Shown piece by piece: positions 38,901-50,900 of a DNA stretch of 64,000 nucleotides. The DNA comes from Protea cynaroides (Eukaryota; Streptophyta; Magnoliopsida; Proteales; Proteaceae): positions 59,013,007 through 59,077,006 of the forward strand of contig CM053269.1 in NCBI GenBank assembly GCA_028583415.1, given 5' to 3'. A model generated the notes under the pieces. That model had not been told where the DNA came from. It made no database searches and saw only the letters and a program-made list of their open reading frames with translations. The first letter of the stretch is position 1; the number at the start of each line of letters is the position of its first letter. Both the position numbers and the translations under genes were made by a program.

Positions 38901-41900
38901 ACTCAGTTCCCATTATATCCTATTGCTTATTATGTCTCTACCTCTCACCTTCTTGTGTTGGACCAAAACTTTGCCTATGCCTTAGTTCATATAGATGTTC
39001 CAACCTCTCATAATGAGGCATTATCCCGACCTGAGTGGAAACGGGCTATGGATGCCGAGATGGATGCTCTTCTTTCATGAAATACCTGGTCCCTTACGGA
39101 ATAGACCCTGGGGAAGGATGTGGTTCGCTGTTGGTGGATTTTTATTGTGAAATATAATCCCAATGGATCAGTGGAGCGTCTCAAAGCTCGCCTGGTTGCA
39201 AAAGGGTTTACTCAAACAACATTGGATTATTTTTAAATTTTTTCACCCGTTGCTCGGCTTAATTCCATTTGGATTCTTATCTCCCTTGCCGTCAATTTGG
39301 ATTGGTCTCTTTTTCAGTTGGATGTCAAAAACGCCTTTTTATATGGAGACTTACAGGAGGAGGTCTATATGGAGCAACCTCCGGGGTATGTTGCTCAGGG
39401 GGACACTCGAGTGTGTAAGCTCTATAAGGCTTTTTATGGATTAAAACAGTCGCCTCGGGCATGGTTTGACAAGTTTACTAATGTTGGTTGATTATGGATT
39501 CACACCTTGTTATACTAATCACTCTGTTTTTGTTTGTCGTCGCAATTCCAAGATAATTATCCTTGTGGTCTATATTGATGACATCATTGTTTCTGGAGAT
39601 AACTTACAGGGTATTGATGAAATGAATGCCTATCTCCATCAACATTTTTAGATGAAGGATTAGTTCGAAGCCCCAAAGTTGTTAGCCTCTCCCAAAGAAA
39701 GTTTATTATTGATCTCTTCACTGACACCGGTATGCTTAAGTGTAAACCAATTGACATTCTTATGGATCCTCATCTTAAACTTGCTACCTGTGACAGGGAG
39801 GATTATGCAGATGTCCATCAGTATCGTCATTTTGTTGGCAAGCTACTTTATATTACTATCACCAGGCCTGACATATCCTATGCTGTGGGAGTATGCAGGC
39901 TTCAAAACAAGTTCATTGGAAAGTTACATGTCGCATATTACGTTATCTCAAGGGTGCTCCCGATAAAGGATTACTTTATCGGTCTCATAGTAATATTGAA
40001 CTCTGTAGTTATTCTAACGCTGATTGGGCTAGGACTGATAATGACTGACGTTTACTGTACATTCCTTGGAGGGAACCTCATTACATGGCGTAGCAAAAAG
40101 CAAACTACTATTGCTTGATCCAGTGCTGAGGCCGAGTATCGGGCTATGGCTCAAACTACTGCAGAACTTATGTGGGTGAAGAATATTTTGGGTGAACTAG
40201 GGTTTCCAATCACTCAACCTATTCCTATATATTGTGGTAATCAAGCAGCTATTCACATTGCCAATAATCCAGTGTTCAAGGAACGGACCAAGCATATAGA
40301 AGTTTACTGCTACTTTGTTCGGGATGCTGTAATGCATAAAGTGGCCTCTAACCCATTTACTCATTCCAACTTACAGCTTGGTGACATGTTTACAAAAACT
40401 ATGTTCAAGAAAACTCTTCTTCTCCAATGTTCCAAGCTAGGTCTCGATGACATATATGCTCCAGCTTGAGGGGAAGTGTAAAGATTACAATCTTTAATCT
40501 TTCCTTTCTTTGTCTTATGATGACTAGGTCTTAGGTGTGTCTTAGTAGTGCATTGGCTATATATGGACAGTTGTTTATGGACTGTACATGGACAACAGTA
40601 TATTGACTGTATATGGATAACTGTATATGACTGTATATGGACAGCTGTATATGGATTGTTAATAGTTGTACATGGGCTGCCTAATTGATTATAAATATTA
40701 GATGGATAATGATGTAAGCCGATTTTAGGCTTATGGAAATAATGGATCGGGAGAGTGGATTTATATAAAATCAAAGGAATCAAAAGGGAGATGAAGTACA
40801 GAAATGAATTTCTAAATTTTCTTAAAGTAAAAATGATATAATTGATGGAAATGAAGGTGGGGTGACTTACTTCTCTTCTAGGATGTAAATCAATTCCAAA
40901 AGTGGCCTACAATTCTTTTAGGAAGTAGGTGAAGAATAAAGTTCCAACTCTTTTAGAATGGAATGAAACTTCTTCAAGGTTTCAAGGGATAGGAAAGCTC
41001 CAACTCTTCAAGGTTGAAGTGAAACTCTTCTAGGTTTCAAGATGAACTCTTCAAGGTTCAAAGGAGAAGATAAACTTCAATCTAAATTTCATTCACCAAA
41101 TCATCTTCTCCTATTACATGAGAATAAGCCACTATTTATAGGCTTAACAAACCTTAAATAACTCAAAATAATCTCAATCATCTTTTATAATCCTAAGGTT
41201 GAGATTGAACATAAAGAAAATATAAAAAAATATAAATGATTTAAAAATTTTCAATACATAGAAACTTGTCCCAATGTGTTGATTCTTGTTCCAAGGCATT
41301 GAAACTTGTCCCAATGTGCATTGATGCAAGCTCCAAAGTTTTGATGTAAGTTCCAATATCTTGATGCAAGCTCCAATGTAGAGAAGACTCTAGAATCATT
41401 GAATAGAAAATGCCACCTCACTCTCCACTAAAGACTTGAAAGGTCACCAAAAAGGGACTGGTTTCAAGGTGGCTACGGCTAGATTCTTTGGTTCTTTTAT
41501 AGCATAGTTCATACATTGGTCTTAGGCCAAATGATTTTGGGTCAAATGGGCTTGGTGGGCTTGGGCCTTTATGTAATGATATAATTGTTGAACTGCATCA
41601 GATAGGGGGAGATAATCACAATCAATCTCTCCCACTCTCCACGATTTCTCTCCTTTCTATTGGTCTCTTTCTTTGGTTTTCTGTTTTACAGTGTTACACT
41701 CACATTGGAGAAGCTTGTAGCCAGAATCTTAGGAAGAAAAGAGATGAATCGATAGGATTCGATTCAACTCTGGTGGGCAGTAAGCACCGTCATAAACAGG
41801 ACATCGACATTAGCAGCAGCTTATAGATCTCAGTAGCAAGACCAGTAACAGCAGTAGCATGTCAACAGTAATAGAAAACGATATGATGAAAGAACCAGGT

Positions 41901-44900
41901 AAGATAGTGCAGCCGCACGGAACAATATGCAGTAGCGGTGGTGCCACCACAACGGAAACCTTTAGTCAACTCTCAAAATGGCACCTGCTCTGATACCATG
42001 TAACAAAATAGAAAGTAGGAGAAGAAAAAAAGGAAGAGAGAGAACATAATCGAATTACTTGGTACTGCTTTCCTCCTTAAAGTTTATATTTATAGAAAAT
42101 AGAACACAACTATTAAATAAGATCTAAGACTTTACAAGTCAAGAGTCCTAATCACTAACTAAAGACAAAGTAAACTCAAAATAGGAAAAGGAAACTAACA
42201 AACTTAATTGGTAAAAGAAACTAATAAACTAATTGGGAGTCCATCAGTCCACATGATTAAGCAATAGCATATTTTATATCATTACGCTAACATAATTCAA
42301 TCAAGGCACGCAAGTTCACGTTAAAAGTACTGAATCTGTTAGTTTGGTAGGAGATCGGTTATGTGGTTTTGATTTGGATAGTGGCTGGTTGATCAAGAAG
42401 CAGTGCCAGAGATGAATATCTAGAAATTTTATTTGGTTCAATCTCAGATCGAAGAAAGGGCTTCCGGTTCATTATTAGTTGCTAGTGTGAGTTGCAAACG
42501 GTCTTGTTCTGTTTTGTATCTCTTGAAAGTAAAGGAGTTCAGAAGTTGTTACAAGGATCAGTTTCTTAAAGATCAGTGTTTAGATTAAACCCTTCTTTGT
42601 GAGAGGATCAAACAACTACATATTTGGTTCGAAAGTTCTGCAGATCGGGTAACAATTGAGAGGTTGGATTAACGGTGGGACAGTGGTTTAGGTGTCGTCG
42701 AGGTAAGTGGAACATGGCATGTTTTCACCTATGTATCTGTGGTTCTATGCGAATCATAATGAGTTTTTCTTATAGAGGCTTGAATGCATGTTGAATGTTT
42801 AAGTTATTCCATGATTTTACTTATTTAAGAGTATTCAAGCATGTTATTTTATATGTTGTGCCATGATGTCTATGTAAGGATTTTCAAGCATGTGATGGTA
42901 TGTTGATGAAGTTTTCCCCTAAGAAATGATATGCATAATTTATGTGATTGGAAAGAAATGGATGATTTTTCATTTTCATGGTTTTAAATTTGTCTACAAC
43001 CATTTCCAAAAGGGGGTCAGGTGTTGGATGAGGTCTACATGATGATATGTTTTTTATTTTTTGCGTGAATAATTGAATATATTAACAACACCCCCAAAAG
43101 GATAGAGCAAATCTAGATATCCAAGGGATAAACCAGGCTCCTTACAAATCAGGGCCATTAGCCCAAACAACAAAGGAGAGAAACCAAAACAATAGGATCC
43201 CCAAATCAGGGATTAGCCATATTCGAAGAAGACAAGATGAAACTATTCTTGGTGTATCTAGGGGAGGGGAACCAAAAGGCATCACAACCACGGACATCAA
43301 AACTATTCTTGGTGTATTCTCATCGAAGGTTCTAGACTTGACCATCCGTCGTTGAAGATTTCTCTCGAACCAAATGTGGTACTTAGTTGAAGTGAAGGCA
43401 AGCTTGGTGATAGTGTCACAAGGTGTTTTAGCCTTGAATTTCTAGATCATACATTTCCATTCAAGATCAAAAGACAGGATTCTTCTTCTGGTAGGCCAGC
43501 ATTTTCCAAGGATCTTTTCCCAGACTCTCTTGGGGAAAGGGGGCATTCAAACAAAAGATTATGGACATCTTCTTCCACGGCCCAGCACAAACCACCATAG
43601 TTGTCAAGGCACCAAGGCAAATCAAGGCGATGGAGGCTTGACTGGGCACCTAGGCGACCAAGGTGCCCGCCTAGGCGACCAAGGTGACCGCCTAGGTGAC
43701 CAAGACGCCCGATTTTCCAAGGCGATCCAAGGCAGCCTGGGCGCCTAGGTGACGCCTTGACAACTATGCAAACCACAAGAAAAGTTGGGGATGATACCCC
43801 GGTCATGAAGAAAAAAATTTGTCGGGAGAGACATAGTCAGAGCTTTCCAAATGATAAAGCTATGACGAGAAAAGTGCCCTCGAAACCAAACCACATCATG
43901 ACAGGCAACCTTGGGACTTCGAAATCTGACTTTATCCCAACTACAGGAAGTAGAGAATCTACCATCCGAAGAGGCAGTCCAGCTAGTGATATCCCCGCTC
44001 TTAAGAGGACGGCAATGGATAATGTTGAAAGCTCCCCAAGCCTGCGAGAGATGTTCAGAGGAGGCCCCGCTAGTGCACCAGACTCCATTTAACATAATAG
44101 AAGAGATAGTGGCCAGTCTATCTCGACCATATTCTGTTCTAATCCTTTCCCCATAGGCCATCACCAGAGCTCCATGAGGATGCCAGTTGTCCAACCATAG
44201 AAGAGTAAATGATCCATCATCAATAAGGGGTCAGATGTAGGGGAGCGCCATCTGCCTATGATGAAGAATTGTCTACCAGACCCAAGAGGAATCAATACTC
44301 TCAGTGGTTGTCCAGAGAGGTTTTTTTTCAGGTACCTACTATAGATCCATTTCACCCATATGCAAGCTTTTTTCTCCACAGCTTGCCAAATAATCTTTAT
44401 GATGCATGCCAAGTTGACCTCCTTGGCTCTTTGTATTCCCAAGTCGCCCCCCTCCTTTGGTAGACAAACTTTTTGCCCAAGCAATGGAATTGAAGAATTT
44501 ATTGTTCCGCCCCTTCCCGTAAGAAGGCACTCACAAGACTTCCAATTTTTCGGACTATCAGGCTAGGTAGGCCAAAAACCTCGGTCCAGTACAAATATGA
44601 GCTTTGCATGACGATCTAGCAAGTTCCCATATGCATGCATAAGATAGGAATCTGGCTTCCATAATTTAAGTCTTTTCCTTACCTTGTTGAGAATAGGAGA
44701 GCAATGATGGACCGAGAATCTGAAATTAATCAAAGGGAGACCGAGAAAAGTGACTGGCAATTTTCCTAGGGGAAAATCCACAATACTCTTAAGGTTTTCA
44801 AGGTACGGCCCATCGATCCCAACCAGGAATTGAAGGGACATTTGCTTGTTGATGGATAAACCCGACATAGAGTTGAAGGAGTATAAAAATATCCATAATG

Positions 44901-47900
44901 GCCGAAAGAGATTTGGCATTACCTTTCAAGAAAATCATGATGTCATACGCAAAGGCCAAATGGGTGAGCTCAATCTCCTTGCATCGAGAGGGGGGGAATC
45001 AATACGATGCTAGCGAGAACTAATCTGGAGAATTCTTGATAGACCTTCCAAGGCAATTGTGAATAGGAGGAGGGACATAGGGCATCCTTGTCTAATCCCC
45101 CGTTTCGCATTGAAGAATCCGATTGGACTACCATTCACCAAAACTGAGAATTTAGCACAGGAGACACCATAGAATCCATTGAGAGAACTGCTCTAGAAAC
45201 TTCATTTTGGTCAAGGCTTCCATGAGGTATTCCCATCTTATTTTGTCATAATCTTATTGGAGGTTAATATTTAACATAGCAGTAGGAGAGTGATTCTTCC
45301 TGTCAAAAACCTCAAACCAAGTCCGTACAGATCATAATGTAATCCACAATGTTCCAACCATGAATAAATGCCGATTGGCATGGGCTCATGAGGTTCCCCA
45401 CCACCTTTTTCAACCTGAGAGCTAGGATTTTGGCAATAATCTTGTACAAGGTATAGCAAAGAGCAATGGGCCAAAAATAGCAATGGAAGAGGCACCTTCC
45501 TTCTTTGGGATGAGGCATAAGAAAGTTTGGTTAACTTCTCTTACCAGTCTAGGATTGAAGAAAAAGCTCTTAACCGCTAATAGCATATCCGGCTTAATAA
45601 CATCCCAAGTAGCAGTAAAGAATCCCATGTTGAATCCATTGGGTCCAGGGGCCTTCAAGGCCTTCAGGGCTTTCATGGATTTTATGGCATTGAGGATCTC
45701 CCCTTCATCCGACAAGGCAACCATACTAGCACTTTGATCAGAAGATAAGACGTTATCAAATAGATTCGAAAAAATACTATCCAAAGGGGGGAGGACGGTC
45801 AGGCCACACAGATAAGAAAAGTAATGTTCCACCAACTTTTTGATTCGAGCAAAATAAAAAAAAAAATAAGCCATCCTCCGCTTGCAAAGAGGAGATATGA
45901 TTTCGATTTTGACAAGCTTTAACTAATTTGTGAAAGTAGCTGGTGTTCCTATCTCCTAGTTTGAGACAAGATTATTCTAGATTTTTGTTTGAAAAAGCTC
46001 TCCTCTTGATTCACCAATGTGGCCAGCTTTAAGGATAACTCCTTTTCAACCTTAGCAAAGGAGTTATCAGTCCCAGGGGCTTGTAACCTGAGTTAAACAG
46101 CACTTAATTCATTTCTACAATCCTGCACCGTACTAGAAATGTTGCCAAAGTTCTTTTGTTTTTGGTCACAAGGGCCCGCTTGACCTCTCTTAATTTTTGA
46201 GTGCATCTGACCAAAGGTCGCTGAGAATCCGAAGGGGTCCGGGCCCATGCTTCTGTCACAACAGCTAGGAGCTCCTCATGACTAGCCCACATGTTGAAGA
46301 ATCTGAAGGGTTTAGGGCCAAACGAAATGTAATGGGCCATGGTGAGAATAATCCGGCAATGGTCGGAGATCCCCGAGGATTCAAAGCTAGCCTCCCAGGA
46401 GCTAAAATTTTAAAGGCTACTGTCATTTGACCAGAACTCTGTCATGTTTGCAAGAGATCCTCTAGTTACCCACTCTTCTGTTGTTCCAGGTGAATTTCAA
46501 ACCCACCCATTTAAGATCTACCATGCCAATAGAGTCAATACAGCTCATAAGCTCCCCCACCGAACTCTCATCAAAATGTCCTCCCATCTTTTCATTGGCA
46601 AATCTAGCTACGTTAAAGTCTCCCATCATGCCCCAAGGGCTGCCTCCCAAAGAAGCATGAATCATACTTAAATCCTCCCATAGTCTTCTGCATTCACTAG
46701 CAGCATATATGGCAGTAATATGGACAACATTGGAAGCATTTAAATTAGAAATGCTAATTTTAAAGTGGATGTACTGGTTAGATAAACATACCATAGAGAG
46801 AATGACCTTTGAGCTGTCCCATAAACACCATGATCTACCATTATCATGATGTCTGTAGTTAAACGTCACTTGCCAACCCGGAGCTATCGCTTTAGCAATA
46901 TTACATGCATTTGCCTCCTTTACTCTAGTTTCTCCAAGAAAACAAAAGGAAAGATGGTGCTTCTTGATAAGGTTCTTGACTTCAGCTTGTTTAGAGGTGG
47001 ATTTCAAACTCCTGATATTCCAATAAAGACCCTTCATCATGGCAATCAAATAGTGGAGAAGACCCAGCACACGCGATCCTAGGAGGATCGAGAACCAGAC
47101 CCCAAGCCCATAGGCTCTCGAGGGCTGCGCTTAGAGGCACGAGATGATTGCTTCCCTTTGAACCGCCCCTTAAATTTCCTTTTGGATCCCATGTGATGAT
47201 CAGAAATTTCATCGCTTTCAGTCGACAAATGGGCAGCACGGTACAATTCTCAAGATCATCCCCACCATCAAAGAGAGTGGCAGATTTATAATAGGAGTGC
47301 ATTAAAGGAGATGGTCGATGGTTCCCGCGGGGGTGGATACAGAACAGGTTGCAGAAGATGGCGAAGAGGTATAGCCAGGGGCAGAAGGGGTTATTGGGTT
47401 AAAATGATGACTAGTGACGTTCACAATGGGTTCGGGTATGGTTGAGTGACAGCTAGATAAGGGATGGGTGGGTCAAGTAGGAGGGTCGGTTCAATAGATG
47501 CAATGGGTTGGGTTGGGTTGGGTTTAAGAGGAGTTGGGTAGATAAATGGGTCAATTTAGGTTTGTTGGGTGGTTGGGCCATTTTAGGGGTCAACGGTTTT
47601 GTCATGCGGTTTGGTCTTTTTGTCTTCCACGAGGTATAAAAAGACAAAGGCTTATCAAGGGGGTCATCGGGGGCAAAAGAGGACGTTGCAACAGGGGGAA
47701 GATTTGGTGATATAGAGGAGTGATGTTTCTTGCCACAAGCGACAGCTCAAGTGAGGTACTTAAAGCGAAAGGGAGATTCTGAAGCGCGACAATCGTAGGA
47801 ACAAAACTATCAACATAGAGGAACATGATGATATGTTGCATCCTATTAGATTCTAAATCTCGGATCTTGACGAAATTTCCGAGATCTTGCGGAGACACTT

Positions 47901-50900
47901 TTTTTTTTTTTAAATATGTAAAGATGGAAATTTCTGAAATCTCAATGAGGTCGAGATTTCCGATATTTTCGAGATCTCGCCGAAATTTAGAACTATTAAG
48001 CGGTTGTGTATGTTGCATGCTGCCCAGCATAAGCAATGTGTGCCACCTAGCCTAAGTGGTTGTGTGGTACACAATACACATGCTACCTAGCATAAGCAGT
48101 GTGTGCATGCCACCTAGCACAAGTGGCCACGACGAGGGTTTTTATTTTATGGTAGGGCCACAATGAGGGTTACCGCCTAGTATATAATCGGTAGCATAGT
48201 TGTCAAGGCGTCGCTTAGGCATCCGGCTGATTTTGTAAGCCTGGGCGCCAGGGTACCTTATCACCCTAGGCGATCGCCTTGTTTTCAATGTGTCTTTTTT
48301 TGCTCTCAGGAACAACACTTATCAGGTAGTTCTTATTTATGACTAATATCATTTAAGTAATGTACTTAAGATATTATTCATAAATAAGCAAATACCCCCC
48401 CCCCCTCCATTTAGATCCAATAAAAATAGTTTAAAATTCAAATTCTAAAAGGATAAAAAGTCAACCCTCCAATTCAAGAACAAAAACTGTATTTTTTAGT
48501 GCGGGGGCGATTTTCAATTTCCAAATGCTAGGCTTTCCAAATATAAAAATTCTATAAATCTTATTATAGTAAAGCATCACTAAAAATAAAAAACGCACCA
48601 AAATAACCTCTTGCTTTGATGGCCAAAAAATAACTTACATTCAGAAGACTTTAAACAGCATTCGCGTACTCCGAATAAGGTTTGACCGGAGTGTAACTCC
48701 TTCTTTATAACTCGGATTCAAGCAATCTCGGATTTGTTAGAAAGCTGATTATGCTAGTTTTGCAACAAATTCGAGATTGCTTAAATCTGAACTATATTAA
48801 AAGACTTACGTTTCGGTCAAATTTGTCAGAAGTATGCAAATGTTAGTCATAAATACGTGTTGCCTACTTAACTCATTATTTGTTGCCTTGTTAGTTTTCT
48901 CATGTTAATTAAATTATGTCTTAAATGTTGATAATTTACATAGAATGTTGCATATATATAAACATTAATATAGTATTAATATTTTTAGAAATAAAAAAAA
49001 TACACTGGGAACGCCTTGGTGGCCTAGGCGCCCAAGATGGCCTCGAACGCCATAGATCGCCTTGTTGCCTTGACAACTATGATCGGTAGGCTAGAGGGTA
49101 ATGTTACATTGCCTCACTTATATGTCAGCGCCATGGCAGTCAGTTTAGTACATTTTCATGGCAATCTGATATGTGTTTAGAGAGGGATTTTCATGTATGG
49201 AAAGTTTGCTCATGGTTTGTCAAAGCCATGTATATATATCTCTGTATTGTGTGGGACTGTCTTGTTCCATCTTACTGGGCATAGTTGTCAAGGCACCAAG
49301 GTGACCTAAGGTGCTAGATAGGTGCCTAGGTATACCTAAGGCGTACCCAAGACATTGTAAGGGAACATCTTAATAAGAAAATTTATACAAAAAGAGGGGA
49401 TTAGAGCATCAACTTTTATTGTTTTTAATACATATGTATGATTTCATGCATTATGTATATAAGTACTTTATACATCAGTAAAAATGCTACAAATGGCATT
49501 AGTTAAAAAATAAATAAACAAATAAAACAAAGCATGATACAATTAAGGCGACCAACCGCCTAGGGGTTGAAAAACTGCCTGGTCGCCTAGGCGACGCTTA
49601 TTTGTTGCTCATTTCATTATTTCCTCTTATAGATCAATAGAAGAGGTTAGTTGATTCGGCTAGAGTTTGATGAGTGAACATGGTTTAGTTGGACTCTATC
49701 TTCTTTGAGTTCTAGGATTGGGGACAGATGTAATAAATTAATTAGTTTTAATTTGCCACCAGATAGATAGATGGTTTGGTTATGAATCTTCATTTGTTAA
49801 GATTATTTATGTGATTAAGAGGATTTCATACTAATGGAGATTGTTAATTAAGAGAAATTTTTTTTTGTTCAGACGTTTATGGAGTGTGAATAGAAGATCA
49901 AAATCTCAGGATCTTAACCCTAACGGGTTTAGGTCATGACAAAGGGGGTACAATGAGCAAAAGCTTCCTGTTTCAATAATAGTCTACCATTAGAGGAGTC
50001 AAGTGCATCTGGTAACATTAAACTGATAAAATACAGTAAACAGATAATGGACTCTTGACATAAGGAAAACCATGATAGTCAGAGATTTTGGGGAATAATT
50101 TCAAATGAAGAGCAAAAAGAAGTTGATTTCATTGATGTACTTAAAGGAAACTAACCCTTCCACAAGCAAGTTGTACTTTTCCTTAACTTTATTAATGACA
50201 GCACGTTCAACAGTATATATGCCCTGTCATCATCAGAATCCACACAAAAAGGGCAAAGTATCAATTATACATTCAAGAATTTAAATTCAATGGTCACAAT
50301 CATTTTTGAAGGATAACCTCACTGTAGAAGAGATTTTCCCACAGCCTTTCCAGAAGGAAATAATGTTCAATGGCTCACCTTTACAATAACCTTTGGAAGC
50401 ACGGCCTTAAGAGAGTGTAGTTGAAAATGAAGCTTACTTCTATCAGCTTCAGGAGGAAGAATTCTTAACTTATTATCAGACACGATCTCAATATGCTGTG
50501 AAATGATCCCATGATTATGACGTCATAATGGATAGTGAGAAGAAATAAGGAGGGTTAAAATGACTGCAGTAGGAACCTCTTACCTGAGACTTCAATTTTA
50601 TTTTTGATTGTTGCAAGATTGATTCTTTTACAGTGACTGCAGAAATCATCAGCTGTGCAGCTGCAATCCTCTCCATGTCAAGTGTGACAATAATTGATGC
50701 TTGTCTCACCGTCAATATAATCTTCACACTCTTTGCAATCTGTGCAAAAAGTTGAATTAATCTTTATTTGACCACATACTAAGAGGATGACTGATTATTT
50801 ACATCTACTGAAATCCCAACAGGAAATAGTAGCATAGTTAAAGTACATTACAATATTGTATAGGCACTGAAGGCAACACATATATCTTTTGCATTTGACA

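Larger units (their letters stand above)
33271..41698 (+). mobile_element. Copia-1: full-length but dead Ty1/Copia retrotransposon
   Basis: 5' LTR 33271-35924 and 3' LTR 40477-41698 both start with TGT(T/A)AAGATTACAATC and end GTGTTACA. Without later insertions each is about 320 bp. The PBS TGGTATCAGAGC (35925-35936) follows the 5' LTR and the purine tract GAGGGGAAG (40468-40476) precedes the 3' LTR. Flanking pentamers cccac (33266-33270) and ctcac (41699-41703) are a one-mismatch target duplication. The internal region runs gag, protease, integrase, reverse transcriptase, RNase H, which is the Copia order, with many stops and frameshifts. Both LTRs were later interrupted: 33476-35810 in the 5' LTR and about 40700-41605 in the 3' LTR. 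Confidence 0.93.
43052..47822 (-). mobile_element. L1-type LINE, 5'-truncated, with 15-bp target duplication
   Basis: A perfect direct repeat, acatgatgatatgtt, flanks it at 43037-43051 and 47823-47837. On the - strand the element begins inside ORF1, continues with a complete-length but frameshifted ORF2 (47040-43442), and ends in an A-rich tail (…GCAAAAAATAAAAAA) next to the left repeat. This is the signature of target-primed reverse transcription. A 173-bp hAT-like MITE later inserted into its zinc-finger region (43596-43768). The element lies in the same orientation as NRPC1. Confidence 0.93.
28593..50155 (-). other. NRPC1: Giant 21.6-kb intron of NRPC1
   Basis: Phase-2 intron between exons 50156-50223 and 28388-28592. 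It is filled with a foldback element (29999-31301), a TRIM (32362-33269) split by Copia-1 (33271-41698) with nested hAT-like elements, a second TRIM end (to 42292), a LINE (43052-47822), more hAT-like elements, and microsatellites. The exon frames on both sides are intact, so splicing across it must still work if the gene is expressed. Confidence 0.9.

Noticed and set aside
43757..44530. Several + strand open frames of 60-111 codons
   Set aside because: They are antisense shadows of the LINE reverse transcriptase and zf-RVT coding sequence.
47500..47530. GGGTT repeats resembling telomere sequence
   Set aside because: Irregular and within the Pro/Asn-rich end of the LINE ORF1; not the TTTAGGG plant telomere unit.
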